Positions 45,579-58,830 of a stretch of DNA of 64,000 bases are shown here, piece after piece (position 1 is the stretch's first letter; every line of letters begins with the position of its first letter). The DNA comes from Chromobotia macracanthus (lineage: Eukaryota; Chordata; Actinopteri; Cypriniformes; Botiidae), in the NCBI GenBank assembly GCA_036877525.1, contig JAZGTH010000007.1, positions 14,058,501-14,122,500 on the forward strand. The letters are read 5' to 3'. A model generated the notes under the pieces. The model saw nothing but the letters and a program-made list of their open reading frames with translations, ran no database searches and was not told the origin of the DNA. The translations under genes and the position numbers were made by a program.

Positions 45579-48500
45579 CTGCAGACACAGAGAGATAAAG
45601 AGATACTGATGAATCATGTGTTTGAATGTACAGTGTAAAGTAGGCTGGCACAGCAGAGCACAGAGAATCTTCCCCATCATGACTCCACACACACCCAACC
45701 GACAAAACACTGCAGTGTGTGACGGACAGAAATACAGTTCCCACTGCCAACATTAAAAGGACAGTTCACCCAAAAGTAAAAATTTCTCCATCATTCATTC
45801 ACCCTCATGTCATTCCAAACCTTTATGCCTTTTTTTTCTACTGCAGAACACAAAAAAGATATTTTGAGAAAGGTCTCAGTGGTTACCAACACAGAAAATA
45901 TTCACTTAAACATGAATTCATTAACGTGAATTTCCACCTGTCGGGTTTATGTTGTGTAGAAGGTTTAATGTTCCTTGTAATATTCCCATCACCACTCTGT
46001 AGTCCTAACAAATGTGAAGTCATGCACTGCTGTACAGTTCTACAGTAAATTTGTGATTGTTTACTTGCCGTCATTCAGCATGCTGGTTAATGTAGGTCTG
46101 GTGCTGATCAAGCTGTTGGACAAACTTAACCACTGTGTTTACCTATTAAACTTTCTATTTTACCAAGGTAGTCTTGCAGGTAATTAAGAATTTCAAAAAA
46201 TCCCAAATGCAACAGATTAGTGGCCCCGAGAACTATATGGGGACTTAAGGCATACTTAAATGCATATAACCACAGACATTGGCAGAAAAGACGACACAGA
46301 CATAATTTTTGGTTTAAAAATGAAAAGGTTTGAAAATTTGTCATCTAGTGTGAAATAAATACATTTTAAGAGGCACTTTTAATGCTGTATGCTGGTGACC
46401 AGTTGTTCTGATCTTATAAACAAGAAACTGTCTTAGGTTAAACAACATAATTAAGAGTTACTGCAGTGTCAAGCAGCTCAGTTCTAGCAGATGTCTAATG
46501 CATCAGAACAGAGTGACTGAACTTCTACTCCAACCTTCATAACTGTTATTAATATATCATACACTCAGAAGCATTTTCATCCTCTTCACTGCAGTAGCAG
46601 ATCTTGCCACTGGCATTTAGAAGGGTCTGAATGCTCTTAATTACAGACTGTCTGGAAAACATGCAATTTCATAAACTCATGGAGACCTTTCCAATCAGTA
46701 ATACCACCACAATGAAGCAGGCAGACCTCAGACCGGCAAACTTCATTTACTCCTCAATCACAACATCAAACATCTTAGAAAGGAAAACAAGAGATGGACG
46801 GATGATGGAGCCACAAGAGGAATGTGAGCTAAACACAGAAACGATCTAAACTGTACATGTCACATTCAGCAGTCTTTCCTCTGATGGACAGATGGAGGAA
46901 TGGATTTCACAAGATGAGTTTTTTCTGACAGTTATCAGCTGGATTTTTGTTTAAGTATCAAGTAGTTATCAAGTAGTAAAATCACTACTAGCAAAATCTT
47001 GTTGGTCCAAAATCCCACTCCACATGGCTGTATATTGATAATAAAATATTTATCTTGTCGCTGCATATTTCACCTTTTCAAAATGTTATTTGATGTTTGG
47101 AAATTTGTTATGTTCTACATGGTTAGGACACAGTTCTTGCCTATAATACTAAAGATGTAGTTTGGGAATTCTGAAGGCTTGTGTCGAAATGCTCAGTCCC
47201 TTGTTATCCTACATCACCCAATTTCACTTCCAGACCCCAGTCTGTAAAGAAGCTTTCTTCCTACAACAAAAGCCATACTGATTCAGCGTGGAGGCCACAG
47301 CTCTCCAACTGACACCATTAAAGAAAAGTGAGGCTCCCAAACCATCGCTGACACATTGTCTGAGTCTTTCTCATCCACCCCGCACATAACACCAGGAGGG
47401 GGATGATGGGAAACATACTGCTAAAACAGCTGGTACATTTGACAACAGTGAGGAAATTCTGACTTGTGAATCTGTGCCAAAGTTGAGGCCAAAATCAAAA
47501 GACAAGAAACAAGGCAATAAATGATGGATCCCTCAGGAGTCCAGCAAAATCTATGCTGTGTTTAGTCTTTGGGGTGGGCAGAGATGTGGGGAGGTGAGAG
47601 AGAGGTGTGATGACACAGTGAGCAGTGTTGAGAGATCTACTGGTCCTGCAAATACACACCTCAGACAGTTGACCTGACACGCGATTCATGATTTTAATGT
47701 CACATACACATTTATATAAGTATACAACCTGTAGTGAAATGTGAATCTTGCCAACTTTGTAGACTGTGCAGACCAACATACCTAGAATAGGACCTAAATA
47801 AAAATATTAAAAAATAAATGTATTAAAGCTAATAAGAGAATATAATAAAAGCTAAAATTTAACAACTAAACAAAAGATTGAGAACAAAACAAAAACATAG
47901 TTTCAAGCAGTTATGATGAGCCCAACCACTACAGTGCAATTGCCACCCTGTGCTGCTCAAAAAATGATGCATAGTTGTCTGCATTTAAATGCATAATCTG
48001 CATTTAATCCCGAAAATAACAGAACTATTTTAAAGCCTGTTTTAAGTCTTCTTCAAGTGACACACTTCCTCACCTGAACCATTATCATCTTCATCACAGT
48101 CTTTATCAATGTGTGTTCAGTACTGTCTCACCATCCCCATCTCACCACAAATCAGACCCTTATTTAAGTGAATCCCAGTCACAGACTGACCCAGATTTCT
48201 GGATTTTCATACTGACATCATTCCAAACCTGTATGAGTTTCCCCTGCTGAACACAAAGATATTCTGAGGAATGTATGTAACCAAACAGCTGCTGGTAGCC
48301 ATTGACACTTCATTGATTTAGCCATTGATTTTTTCATCATACCATGCAAGTCAGGGGTTACCGTTACCTGTTCTAAACTGCTCTAAATTCACTGTTGACC
48401 ACAGCTTCACAGAGCGTATTGCTTTAATAAATTAAATGTGTTTCAAATGACCATTTTGGAGTGCCACCCTTTTCAGCACTTCAAAGCTCTGACTCCACAC

Positions 48501-49552
48501 CATGTCCTACCAAACGTGTCACGACTTCAGATTCTAAATGTAATTCAACAAGACAAAATAAATGACAAGTCAGCATGTGGGCAGTTTTGCGCTGGGGGAT
48601 AAGTACATAATCAAATTACAAATGAAATAATTTCGACATTATTCAAAATGCATATGTGACTGATACAACTTTTGTCATGGAATAAACGTGTTTGCACACA
48701 GTTAAACGTTTTAGACATTCGTGTACGTAAAAATATTTTCACCATCTGAGGTAAATTACACAATGCTTTCATTATGGCTTTTAAAGTCTTGACTAGTTAT
48801 ATACCAGCTCAAAATAAACCCTTTTAATATGATACAGATCAAACAGTACTAAAACAGAAGTTTCTAAAACAGAATCTGCTGTCGCTTGTCGCATATTGCC
48901 GTCGCGGCTGATTTGGATGAAACCTCTGATTGACATGGAAAAGATACCTTTTATTGCATCACGTTTGTTTAGGACAAAGTATGAAGTATTTCTGAATGGA
49001 AAGCAATAGAGCGTACAATACACATACATAATGTTCAGAAAATGTATCTATTTGTCAATCAACCCAACTATCCCATTACAGCGACACCTGCTCAACCAAT
49101 GGAGTTTAGAGTGGGACTTTTGTTTGCCCGACTAATTAAAGACAGACAGAGTTCTCAGGAAACGTTGTTTGCAATACCATTTAATGACATTGGTAAAACT
49201 AATACGCAGCTCAACAGCCAATAAGGGAAATAACCGATGTCAAGTGATATTCAGTTCCCATAAAACCTTTTCAATGATTTTTCGTTTCAATGAGCAGGAC
49301 ATCCACGAATATTCATGAAATTGCTCTGTGCCACCGTGGCTTTATTGAATAAACATTTTAGCATATTAGCAAATATGAACTGTTATACATCTTCACTGGG
49401 GTATGTCAATTTGGCTTTTAAAAATTCATCAAACAAGTTGTAATTTGAAGAGCACATAAGTTCTATTTGTTTGTTCATAGTTCAATAAAGCCACGCCCAC
49501 GTGGGATCTATGAGTATTCATATACACTCTGCCTGCTGGAACAGTTTTCACA

Positions 49553-49676
49553 GGAACTGAATATCATACAACACCGGGAACTGAATATCATACAACACCG
49601 GGAACTGAATATCATACAACACCGGAACTGAATATCATACAACACCGGGAACTGAATATCATACAACACCGGGAAC
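49553..49676. repeat. 24-bp minisatellite (five units)
   Basis: GGAACTGAATATCATACAAC followed by ACCG is repeated five times with a single-base deletion in one unit at 49621-49626. Confidence 0.95.
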
Positions 49677-50637
49677 TTCCACAGCACCGAAAGCCACAAT
49701 TGCGAAAAAAAATCAAAACAGGGGAGAGGCAGCCAAATGCGCCAATGTTCCCTTTAAACCAGAATTTTTCAATTTCTACAAAATTATTATTGTAAGTGTA
49801 CACACACAAACTCACACAACCAAATCATCTCAGTATATCTGTAGAAACAATAAAGAGCTTTAAACAAACACTCATAAAAACACAGCGGGCACACATGTTC
49901 AGACAAGGGTCTCACCCGATACAGTTTATCCTCTCAGCGGCTGCAGTCATGTGCTGCTGGAAGCTCAGCTCTACTGGTGTAACCCTGTCGTTTAAACCAC
50001 CCCTGCCCCACTGTCACACAGCCCCGGGAACAGGAGGGAGGGCCTGGACAATTAGAAAGCATGTGCAGTAAACTCTTCACTTCTGCGTTCAGTGTGTTCA
50101 GATTTCACACAATCTCCCCCTCAAGCTGCATCAATGAGCCACTGTTTTATTGTCAGACAGTAAACTGACGTAAACTTTCACATTAGCACAAGTTGAACTT
50201 TACGTGCTGACTGTCACAGAACTTTCTAAAACTGAATCTCATAAACAATTACAGAAACCTTCTCATCCTATTGCTTGGATTTAACCCAAAATATACAGGT
50301 AATACAGGTGAATGTACTTGCAAAAATAAAAGAACATAAAATAAATATTATGCAAATCAGGCATTACTGTATTAGGTATGCATGCATTCAAATATTGCAC
50401 CAGAAAAGTCGAGAGAATGCGTCACAACTTCTGACCATCATTATGTGTTCAATAAAAAGGGAGTGTTTAACAAAACTTTTATTCAAATCACATTCATGCA
50501 CAAAGATTTTCAAAAACCTGCTGAAAATGACACTAAACCTTGCTAATAATGTTGGTGGATGGTAAAAAGCAGAAAATAAAACAAAATAAATAAATAAACA
50601 AGGAAAGATGTAATTTTTTAACTCTGAGAAATTCCAT

Positions 50638-50678
50638 TCTCTTTCTCACAGTCTTATACTGAGACTGTGAGAAAGAGA
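50638..50678. repeat. Perfect 17-bp inverted repeat, 7-nt loop
   Basis: TCTCTTTCTCACAGTCT at 50638-50654 pairs completely with AGACTGTGAGAAAGAGA at 50662-50678; the loop is TATACTG. CTCTTTCTCA appears once more at 50690-50700. There is no flanking evidence for a small RNA gene. Confidence 0.9.
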
Positions 50679-51769
50679 CAAAATCTCACTCTCTTTCTCA
50701 TTACCATCCCCCAAACACACATAAATACACTCACACACACACACTCTGCTCTCTCTCACACACAGATGATCTGGATTTGATGTTCACACAGGAGGAGCTT
50801 CAGTCATAATACAGCTGAATCTTCATAACAACAATCCCCACCATAACAATAACCCTGTAGATCTGTAGAAGACGGCATCAAAACAGATACAGATGCTCAG
50901 CTCTGTCCCAGAGCTCTGCCCATCTGATGGATGTCTCATGTCTGTGCCAGCCTGCCTCTCCTGCCCGGACACAGCGTGGTAAATTACTGTAGTTAACACA
51001 AACTGTTCTTATCACAGCATAACAAAACACATCTGACTCTGAGAGAAAACACCATCCATATGAAAATCAATCAATAACCCTGAAAACAGCATGACTCATG
51101 AACACAATACTGTAATATTACCGACTGTATTTACAAAAAGACGTCGCTTCAACTTATTAAACAAATCCTGATCAAACATTAAAAAATTTAGATGATGTTT
51201 AAAATCTTACAGGTTAAATAAACATCAAACAAAGTTTATCCTGCTTCTTAGTTTTGTCTCCTGAGTAGATGAGTCTTGAAATCTCACGTGTCCCCACAAG
51301 AACTTCACAAGCTAAACTAAGCTAATTAAAACTGTGCTCAGATTTGCCAAAATATCTCCAATCAAAACATGCTAGTTATAAACAGTATACTGTAAAAAAA
51401 ACTTTGCTGCCTTTATAAGTTTAACTAATTTGGCTATACAAGTAATTTCAACTTCATATTTTAAATCCTGACTGATATAACTTAAATAAATAGGTTAAGC
51501 AATTTTCCAACTATTTCTCATGTTACCTACTCATGTAACTCCACACCAGTCAAGATTACAAAGAGTAAGTTGAAATGACTTGTGCAACCAAACTGATTAA
51601 ACTTAAAAATTTAAGGCAGCAAAGTTTTGACAGTACATAACCTAATCCACTTCAAACCCTGTCGAAACCCAATTGCATTTTTACTATTAAAATAATACTA
51701 TACTACACTTAATTACTATGGTTTTATAGCATATTTAAAAACGAGGACATCCCCAAAAGGAGGTTTTGC

Positions 51770-52050
51770 TCAGATTTGTCAGGTTTTGCTGACCTTTGGG
51801 TACACATTTGTCCCCTATGTATGGTTAAGTAAACACACACACATTTACTTATCTATTTAAATGGGGACATTCCATAGACCATAGACTTCTAACCGTATAT
51901 TCTGTCCCCCTACACTAACCCTACCCCTAAACCTAGCCATCACAGAAAAATTAATTAGCTATTTTAGATTTTTTATAAAGATTACTCTGAATGATTTATA
52001 AGCTTGTTTCCTCATGGGGACCTAAAAATGTACCCACAAGGTCAAAACCT
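51770..52050. mobile_element. Interspersed repeat with GGGGACATTCCATAG
   Basis: The centre ATGGGGACATTCCATAGACC, TATATTCTGTCCCCCTACAC and CCTACCCCTAAACCTAGCC matches pieces at 935-1010 and 7120-7260. The ends GAGGACATCCCC (51751) and TCATGGGGACC (52011) are roughly complementary, so it may be a small TIR element. Confidence 0.5.
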
Positions 52051-53919
52051 ACTGGAATTGTTATACTATATGTGTCGGGACATTTGGTTATAATGTCTCA
52101 GACTTGTCGCTACATAACTGCACTGAGCAGAGCGTCTTTGTTTCGTTAGATCTTTATTTTATATATACATATATATTTGATCAAATTGTGTTTATAAAAC
52201 ACACAATTTAATTATAAAGGTTTTAAAACAGAAGTAGTGTATGCTACACACAACCTCATTATGGTGCATGTTTAATTCAGGATATAGTTAAATTATTAAT
52301 ATTAAACTATTATTATTCAGTAATCCAATGATTTATACTGTATTCTGTTAATCTGAACGCAGAACCAGAAGGTCCGGTAGAGGCAGGGCATTGTGGGTTG
52401 AGTTTTACACTGCATACGTTGACTAATGTAGTACATTATCCAGAAATTCCATCAAATAAAATTTGCACACAGTATTCTAAAAACTGCAATACAATTTCTA
52501 AACAAAATATTAATTAGCATGTCATTTAAAAAAACTCTATAACCTTAAAATGGGCTTTTTTGTGTTGTGTGTGTGTGTGTGTGTGCAGATGTGTCATATG
52601 TGTGTGTATTGTAAGTCATTAAGGGTTAATCCATCTTATCACACATCTGTTTCATAAACCCCAGTACCCCGCTTAAGCCAACTAGTCTTCACCTCTAATG
52701 ACGCAAGAAACACACACAGCTAAAGCGCATTGTGAGAGGACTGCCTCTGTGCATGTGAAATCAAACTGTGTCTGCCACCTCACTTTCCTCAAAGACTGCT
52801 AAAAAACCATACACATCAACAGGGGGCACCAGAGTGCCATCAAGACCCAGATGCACCACCCTCATCCTGTTCTCTCTTACTCTCTCTCTTTCTCTCATTC
52901 ACAGTTGCACCTGAATGGGCCAATACCAACACCTCATCATTCTTTAGTCTGAAGCAGCTCACAGATAACAGTATAGCACATATTAAACCTTTATCTGGAG
53001 TTAAGCAGTAATAGTGGCCACAGTGCTGACACAGTGCTATTTTAGGTTTAAAGGAATTGACCAGAAAGCTCCAGTGTTCTGTTGTAGCAGTTTCTAAACA
53101 CAAGAACACAGTTAAATTCCTCCCCAGAGACGTCATGAAAACAAGCGCTGCATGGATGGAGTAAAATGGGAAAAACAGAGAATTATTATGGCTAACACTT
53201 AAAAAGCCTCCATCAGTTCAGACTCACCATCTAGTTGGAAATATGTGGTTTCTCATTGCTACTGTACTATACAGACCTGTGCTTCAACGATATGTGCTAA
53301 AGACACTAATATATCTTTAACATCTTTATTAAAATTATTTTTGCTCCAGTGTGGCAAAAATAGTCCCTATTCAAGTCAAGAGCACAGCTTAATTCTCTGA
53401 TGGTTTACTGCTTTAGAAATGTTGATATTCCTCACAGGTGGATTGAAAATGCATGTGAAACCTGAAATGCCACAGATACTACCTTGTGTCAGACAGAGCG
53501 AGAAAAGAGAGCACACAGAGAATCCGGAATGTGCAGATTTTTCTCTGTGTGGGTTTGTATTGTCAGTTTGTTGTGGCCTCTCTTGCTTCTCTGTGACAAC
53601 CCTACAAAACACTGCGTCCAGGACAGACACAATAAGGACTGAGTGTAGGTGAGTTAGAAAACACAGATGCTGGGGGCTCTTCAGAGCCGTAACGTCTCTC
53701 CTGTCTTAGAATAAAATGTGAAGGTCACTTCACCAGACAGGAGCATAAAACAAGATGTAAGTGAGAACCACAGCTTAAATTTGTGTCCTCAGATGGAGAT
53801 AACCTTAAGACACCTTCAATATACACCTTCGATATAAGTATATCCCTAAACTCCACAACTAACATGCACAGTATAAACACATAATCAGCATACACAGATT
53901 CACAGTTTGTTCACATTTG

Positions 53920-54250
53920 CACATTACACCCACCCCACCACTGTGCCTTGCTAAGAACATTGTTCTTAATGTTGTGTTTGTTATGTTGTTAACACTGTTT
54001 GCACATGTCTGCACTCATGCAGTTTATGTAGTCTGTGTATATTGTTTTAGTTTAACTTTAGTGAGTTAGTTATCTAAGCCTATTTAAGGTAATTTAATTA
54101 TGTACAGGTAAGTGGGTGTCTTGTGTTGTCTTGCCCAGCATTGTGTCTGTATTTAGCACCCTGGCCCTGGAAGAACGTTTTTCATTCCACTGTTTACAAG
54201 CTGTACAACTGGAGTGACAATAAAGCTACTCTGACTGACTCTGACTCTAA
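53920..54250 (+). mobile_element. LINE-tail-like repeat, second copy
   Basis: Related to 37545-37755: TTTAGCACCCTGGCCCTGG, AACGTTTTTCATTCCACTG, GACAATAAAGCTACTC and a CTGACT-rich tail at 54228-54247. Such short tandem tails mark the 3' end of CR1/Rex-type or SINE elements. Confidence 0.65.
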
Positions 54251-56662
54251 CAACTTCCAGCTGTCCTTTAACAGCCCGCAAAGACATGAGGAAATTAATC
54301 TTCACTGTAACTCAACAATTCTTCTTGCAGGAAGAGACTACCATACTTTAACCCACATGTGAATGTTTCATAAATAACTTAAAAAGTCAACAATGCAAAT
54401 GAGACAGGGTTGAGCTACAGACACAGAGCTGTGAGTGATTCTCCTCCCACATTTCCTATAACCCTGTCTGTTTTTAAGCAATACTGTACGGGACTCTGTA
54501 CTATACTGTAAATATAGTCTTGGCTGAAGGGTGTTGTAGAGCAAGATGTAAACCATAAACCATTAAAAATAGTCACATATGGTGAAATGTATTAATTTAC
54601 AGTTTTTCAATTTGCAGTAAGTCTGATTGATTCAGAAAGTTTGACAAGTTCATCCGTGATTTATTTATGAGTCGTTTTGAACCAGCTCATATGAATCTTT
54701 GTTTGTGAATCTGACTGCTGGTCATTGTGTGTTTTACACATCAAAATATTTGAATTCCTAATTAACTCTACTGACGACCGTCTAAAAACGCCAGTTTTCA
54801 AACACGCCTTTCCACCATTCTTTCTAAAGCATTATGTACATTTTACACAATTTAAGTGTTTTCCAATATGCTCATATTCTTCTTCTCTGGTGTGTTCCCC
54901 TGGGCCCACCTGCCTTGAGTTTCCAGCAGACCTTAGAATGCTTTGAAGGGCTGTAAGTCAGCCAGAGGAATCCAGGGGGAGATTGACTCTCTTTGAACAT
55001 TCAAGCCCATCTAAGAGGTTTCTTCCAGGAGGTCGGGCTGAAGGGGGCAGTGAAGATGAATCATGTCTCCGCCCGCCACACACATTGTTCCAGAGAGGTC
55101 TAGCATCTGGAACCTAGAGCATTTTTATGGTGTTGATTTAAACACAGACTTCCTGTATCTGCGGCTCTTCTTTGGTCCCCCTTCCCCCTTCGTTCTGGGG
55201 TTCAGCCCAGCAGAGTGGCTCCATGGTGACTGCCTCCACTAACAGGCACACAGGACGGTTGGTACAAAGGTTTTAAACATTGCAGGATTGAGGACTCCCA
55301 TCAAATCATAGATAAAACAGACCTCACGAACCACATATCAACTGTACAAACCACATAAACTGCACATCCAAAAACCTCTTTGAGGAGACCAATCCTATTG
55401 GCTTGCCAATATGGAAAAGCTCAATCTTCAACTGCAGTCTAAAGCGTAATAAACAACAACAACAAAGAGACAACAAAGACAAAAATAGCCAGTGGAAAGG
55501 ACAGACAAAGAGAGACTGATGGAAAGCCAGGACAGCTAGACTAGTTTATCCCCGCTTCAAACTCCTCAGAGTCCTTCCACTTGCCAAGAATTTCCCTCTC
55601 CTTTGTGTGGAATGTTGGCATCCACCACAGGAAATGGGTTCTTTGTTTCCTACCTCCTTCCTTCTGGCCCACTGCTATGGGCTGTGCATGTGAAAAGCTC
55701 TGAGAGAAAACGGCCGTGAAACATTTGTGTGGTGGCAGGAAGTTGCGCTGGGTCTTTGGCAGGTAGACAGGCAGGCAGACAGACATGTCAGAGGTGACAT
55801 ACAGGTGACATACACCCGCTTATTGTGAGATGAAATAAGAAAACAGGGCATGTGTGATTCTATGGTACAGACACACCATTGAGTTTGTGCTCTAGTCTCT
55901 GAGAAATATTGTGATTTATTAGCCTTGTTTGAAACAGCTAAATTCTTTATTGCATGTTTATTAAGATAACGACTTTTGACAGGTAACGACTTACATCAAA
56001 AGTCTGTCTCTTACAAAAAGCTATTGTTGGCTTCAAAATGCATCACAACATTTGAGTAGACAACAATTATGATACTTCTGCTGTATTTTCTTGATGTTTT
56101 CATTTCATGGTTTGTGTAAACTTTCTGCAATTGTTCTTTAAGTGTGCAGGTGTGCGTTTCATCCAGTCAGATTGTTCCTGCTCTCTCTTGTCATAAGATC
56201 CTCTGAGGAGGGTTCTGCTGTGGATCAGGTTAGAAGACTCATTTCATTCTGTGTTATGTTAACAGACTGAACACCCAGAGTACAGTTTGTAAGTGTTCAG
56301 TGCTTTAACTGGCTCTGCAGGACAAACTGGCTTCTGAAGGAGAAGGCGGTTGAAACTGAATGCTGATTGGATGGGAGGCAGACTTGGGGGAGGGCAGAAA
56401 GTGGCAGAGGACAGGAATGATTGAATGGGAGGTGCTATGAATGACAGATAAGCAGACAAATGCAGTGTCCTACACTTCTGTAGTGTGAAAATTTCTTGTG
56501 GCACAGACAACATAATTTTACATGAACCTCTCTCTGACTCCTGCAATGAAAATGTGTTTTTGCTACTGTACCTTTAAGGGTTTTTTTATATGTAAATGAC
56601 CTATGTTATAACTAGCTAACCACAAAACAAACTGCCAAACTAACCACATTCATTTTTGTTAC

Positions 56663-57265
56663 ATGGACCAAGGTGGGGGATTAGAACCAGACGTGGTTTG
56701 GGAGCTCCACCAAGCCACAAATCTCACCCTCGTCCATTCTGTTGCTCCTTTAGTGGCAACAGAGAGGCACCTGTGGTTCACCCTCTCCAGAAATCAGTAC
56801 AGGGAGGTCCCTGTTTGTCATGATAGATCTGAAGGACGCATATTTTCACATTGGGATTTGCCAGAACACAGGAAGTTTCTTGGCTGTTGGCTTTCGGCTT
56901 ACCAATATCGAGTGCTTCCTTTTGGCCTAGCCCTATCGCCTTGCACCTTCACAAAGTGTGTGGATACAGCTCTGGCCTTTGAGACACCAGGGCATCCACG
57001 TACTAATCTACATAGAATACTGGCTAGTCATGGCCAGCTCCCAAGAGTTAGCTACATGGCATTGAGATGATGTGTTAGCTCATATAAGGTGCTTAGGGCT
57101 GAGACTCAACCCCAAAAAGAGAATGCTTTCTCCTGTCCAGAGAACTACTTTTCTACGGGTAATTTGGGACTGTGATGCAGGCACAATCGTCTCCTGCACG
57201 TGCAAAGTTGCTGCTGTGGGCAGAGCTCAGTCCTCCTGGTTCAGAGGCTGTTAGAACTCATGGAA
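56663..57265 (+). pseudogene. DIRS1-like reverse transcriptase remnant
   Basis: In pieces: VIDLKDAYFHIGICQ-type start (about 56820), then YQYRVLPFGLALSPCTFTKC, GIHVLIYIEYWLVMASS, DVLAHIRCLGLRLNPKK and MLSPVQRTTFLRVIWD. In fish DIRS1 the middle motif is normally Y-DDWL; here it reads YIEYWL, so both catalytic aspartates are lost. Frameshifts lie between the pieces. Confidence 0.85.
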
Positions 57266-57329
57266 GCAGTGGCCAATGTGATTCTGTTGGGCCTGCTGCA
57301 CATGAGACTTTTTCAGTTCTGGCCAAGGA

Positions 57330-57590
57330 AAAATTTCTGGGAAAATTTCATACCAAAATTTCATACCAAAATCCAGGGCAAGGGTTACGCACCAAGGGCT
57401 TCATACCCTTTCTATGTGGCTCTGACCCCTGTTTCTCACCTTGGGTCCCACTCTTGGCTAAGGAAAAATAGGTTTCATCCCAAAATCCACCTGCTAAGGG
57501 TGGTAAGGGTTATGCGCAGAGGGTTTCAAACCCTTTCTATGTGGCTCAGACTCTGTGGTCTCGTACACCTTGGGTCTCACTCTAGGAGCA
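57330..57590 (+). repeat. Internal duplication within the DIRS1-like element
   Basis: CAAGGGTTACGCACCAAGGG... CCCTTTCTATGTGGCTC... TTGGGTCCCACTCT (57375-57453) recurs as GTAAGGGTTATGCGCAGAGG... CCCTTTCTATGTGGCTC... TTGGGTCTCACTCT (57503-57583), with about 125 bp spacing. Tract AAATTTCATACC is also doubled at 57344-57370. Confidence 0.8.
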
Positions 57591-57985
57591 TTATGCCGTC
57601 GCAGGATTCTTACAACGGACACCTCCCTCATGGGCTGGGGTGCAGTCCTCGATGGCCGCCCAGTCCATAGTTGGTGGGACATAAACTGTCTGGAAATTAG
57701 GGCGGTGTTTCTGGCTCTGAAGCACTTACTCCCACACCTCAAGGGCAAACACTTGTTAATCCATACGGACAACACCACTGTGGTCTCGTACATCACCAGG
57801 AAGAGCTACGTTCATGCCCCCTGTTCAGGTTGGTGCAGCAGATCCTTGTTTGGGCAGAGACCAGGCTGCTCTACGCCAGAGCGATGTTTGCATCCCAGGG
57901 CATGCAAATCTGGAAGCAGTTATTATTCTGTTGAGGCGGGGCTAAGGCCTGGGGAACGGAGGCTCCATCCATGAGTGGTGGAGTC
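57590..57985 (+). pseudogene. DIRS1-like RNase H domain
   Basis: Frame: CRRRILTTDTSLMGWGAVLD, GRPVHSWWDINCLEIRAVFL, ALKHLLPHLKGKHLLIHTDN and TTVVSYI. The TTD-S-GWGAV, NCLE-RAV and HTDNTTVV motifs carry the expected acidic residues (D, E, D). A frameshift follows near 57835; later GLRPGERRLHP is again a DIRS landmark. Confidence 0.88.
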
Positions 57986-58154
57986 CATTTGGAAGAGGTA
58001 TGGCTGAGCAGAAGTGGATCTGTTGGCCTTCGAGGAGCTAACACACTTTCCCCTCTGGTTCAGCCTCAATCATCCAGCTCTTCTGGGTCTGGATGCCTAC
58101 CAAGGTGACATTCTGGTGACATTACAACTTCATCGCCAGGGCAGGAAAGGCTTC

Positions 58155-58460
58155 ACTTACTGTGTCCAATTAGAGCTTTGAGGACCTATGTCCACCGCTC
58201 AGGCCAGTGGCGTAAGACCTCTCAGCTCTCAGTCTGTTTTAGTGGCCACAACCGAGGTAATGCAATCACAAACAGTGCTTATCTCACTGGATCACAGGTG
58301 CTATTACCCTTGTGACTCACCTTTGAGCATAAGAGCCCATTCTACCAGGGGTGTAGCATCATCTAAACTTTGTCTAGAACATCATCTCTAAGTGATGTTT
58401 GTGCTGCGGCAGGCTGGTCTTCTCCACACACATTTATTAGTTTTTTAGTTTGCTCCTGAT
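58155..58460 (+). pseudogene. DIRS1-like tyrosine recombinase C-terminal remnant
   Basis: Pieces in different frames: CPIRALRTYVHRSGQWRKTS, QLSVCFSGHNRGNAI, then IRAHSTRGVASSKL and SDVCAAAGWSSPHTFI. HSTR gives the H-x-x-R box of tyrosine recombinases. In related elements a catalytic Tyr follows AAGWSS-HTF-R-Y; here a stop comes soon after HTFI, and the Tyr is not seen in frame. Recombinase of this family integrates circular DNA without target duplication, by family knowledge. Confidence 0.85.
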
Positions 58461-58529
58461 GTTTCTGTGCCAATACTTCACAGCATCTAGGGGCAGGCCT
58501 TCCTTCACTGTGGCGCAGTGGGCATTAAC

Positions 58530-58830
58530 GTCCCCATAGCGTCAAGCCTGATGCAGCATCGAGTTTCGTCGAAAGGGAACGTTTTAGGTTACGTATGTGA
58601 CCCGGTTCCCTGAAGGAACAAGACGCTGCGCTGCTTTGCCACACCTCTGTCTTGCCTGCACGGCCGTCCTTCAGACTGAATCTGATGCCGTATTTTGCAG
58701 GCGCCTTTTAAAGACGTCACTTGACATTGACCTGCCTATAAATAGACCTGACTTTACACGTGTTTATACTGAAGCGCGTTCCCCATAGCATCAAGCCTGA
58801 CACAGCATCTCGTTCCCTATCTCAGAGACG
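58530..58830 (+). repeat. DIRS1-like terminal palindromic region
   Basis: Matches positions 1-200 up to GGCGCCTTTTAAAG. The text CCCCATAGCGTCAAGCCTGA at 58532 comes again as CCCCATAGCATCAAGCCTGA at 58781, and CATCTCGTTCCCTATCTCAG at 58806 is complementary to the motif around 84-104 of the window. The palindrome at 58589-58604 (GGTTACGTATGTGACC) is mutated at one pair compared with 60-75. Confidence 0.7.

Larger units (their letters stand above)
45579..56640. other. dip2a: Intron 1 of dip2a, left part
   Basis: No exon or independent gene recognised on either strand. It contains a common interspersed repeat at about 45750-45900 (GGACAGTTCACCCAAAAGT), a relative near 48205-48370, the GGGGACATTCCATAG repeat at 51770-52050, a LINE-tail repeat at 53920-54250, a 24-bp array at 49553-49676 and a hairpin at 50638-50678. 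The remainder appears to be plain AT-rich intron. Confidence 0.55.
56650..58830 (+). mobile_element. DIRS1-like retroelement (decayed) with tyrosine recombinase
   Basis: Plus-strand order: reverse transcriptase (about 56660-57265), a duplicated spacer (57330-57590), RNase H (57590-57985), tyrosine recombinase remains (58155-58460) and a palindromic terminal region (58530-58830). This order, and a recombinase in place of an integrase, defines DIRS elements. Many stops and shifts; the upstream gag half is absent. It sits in intron 1 of dip2a, opposite to the gene. Confidence 0.88.

Noticed and set aside
49508..49815. Minus-strand frame with repeated CCMIFSSR units
   Set aside because: By-product of the 24-bp minisatellite, whose length is a multiple of three.
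52840..53136. Minus-strand 98-residue frame
   Set aside because: No domain, no splice context and no similarity that I recognise; the Arg/Glu-rich end comes from a CT tract.
57555..57974. 139-residue frame as a host protein
   Set aside because: The TTD-S-GWGAV and HTDNTTVV motifs identify it as the RNase H of the DIRS1-like element.
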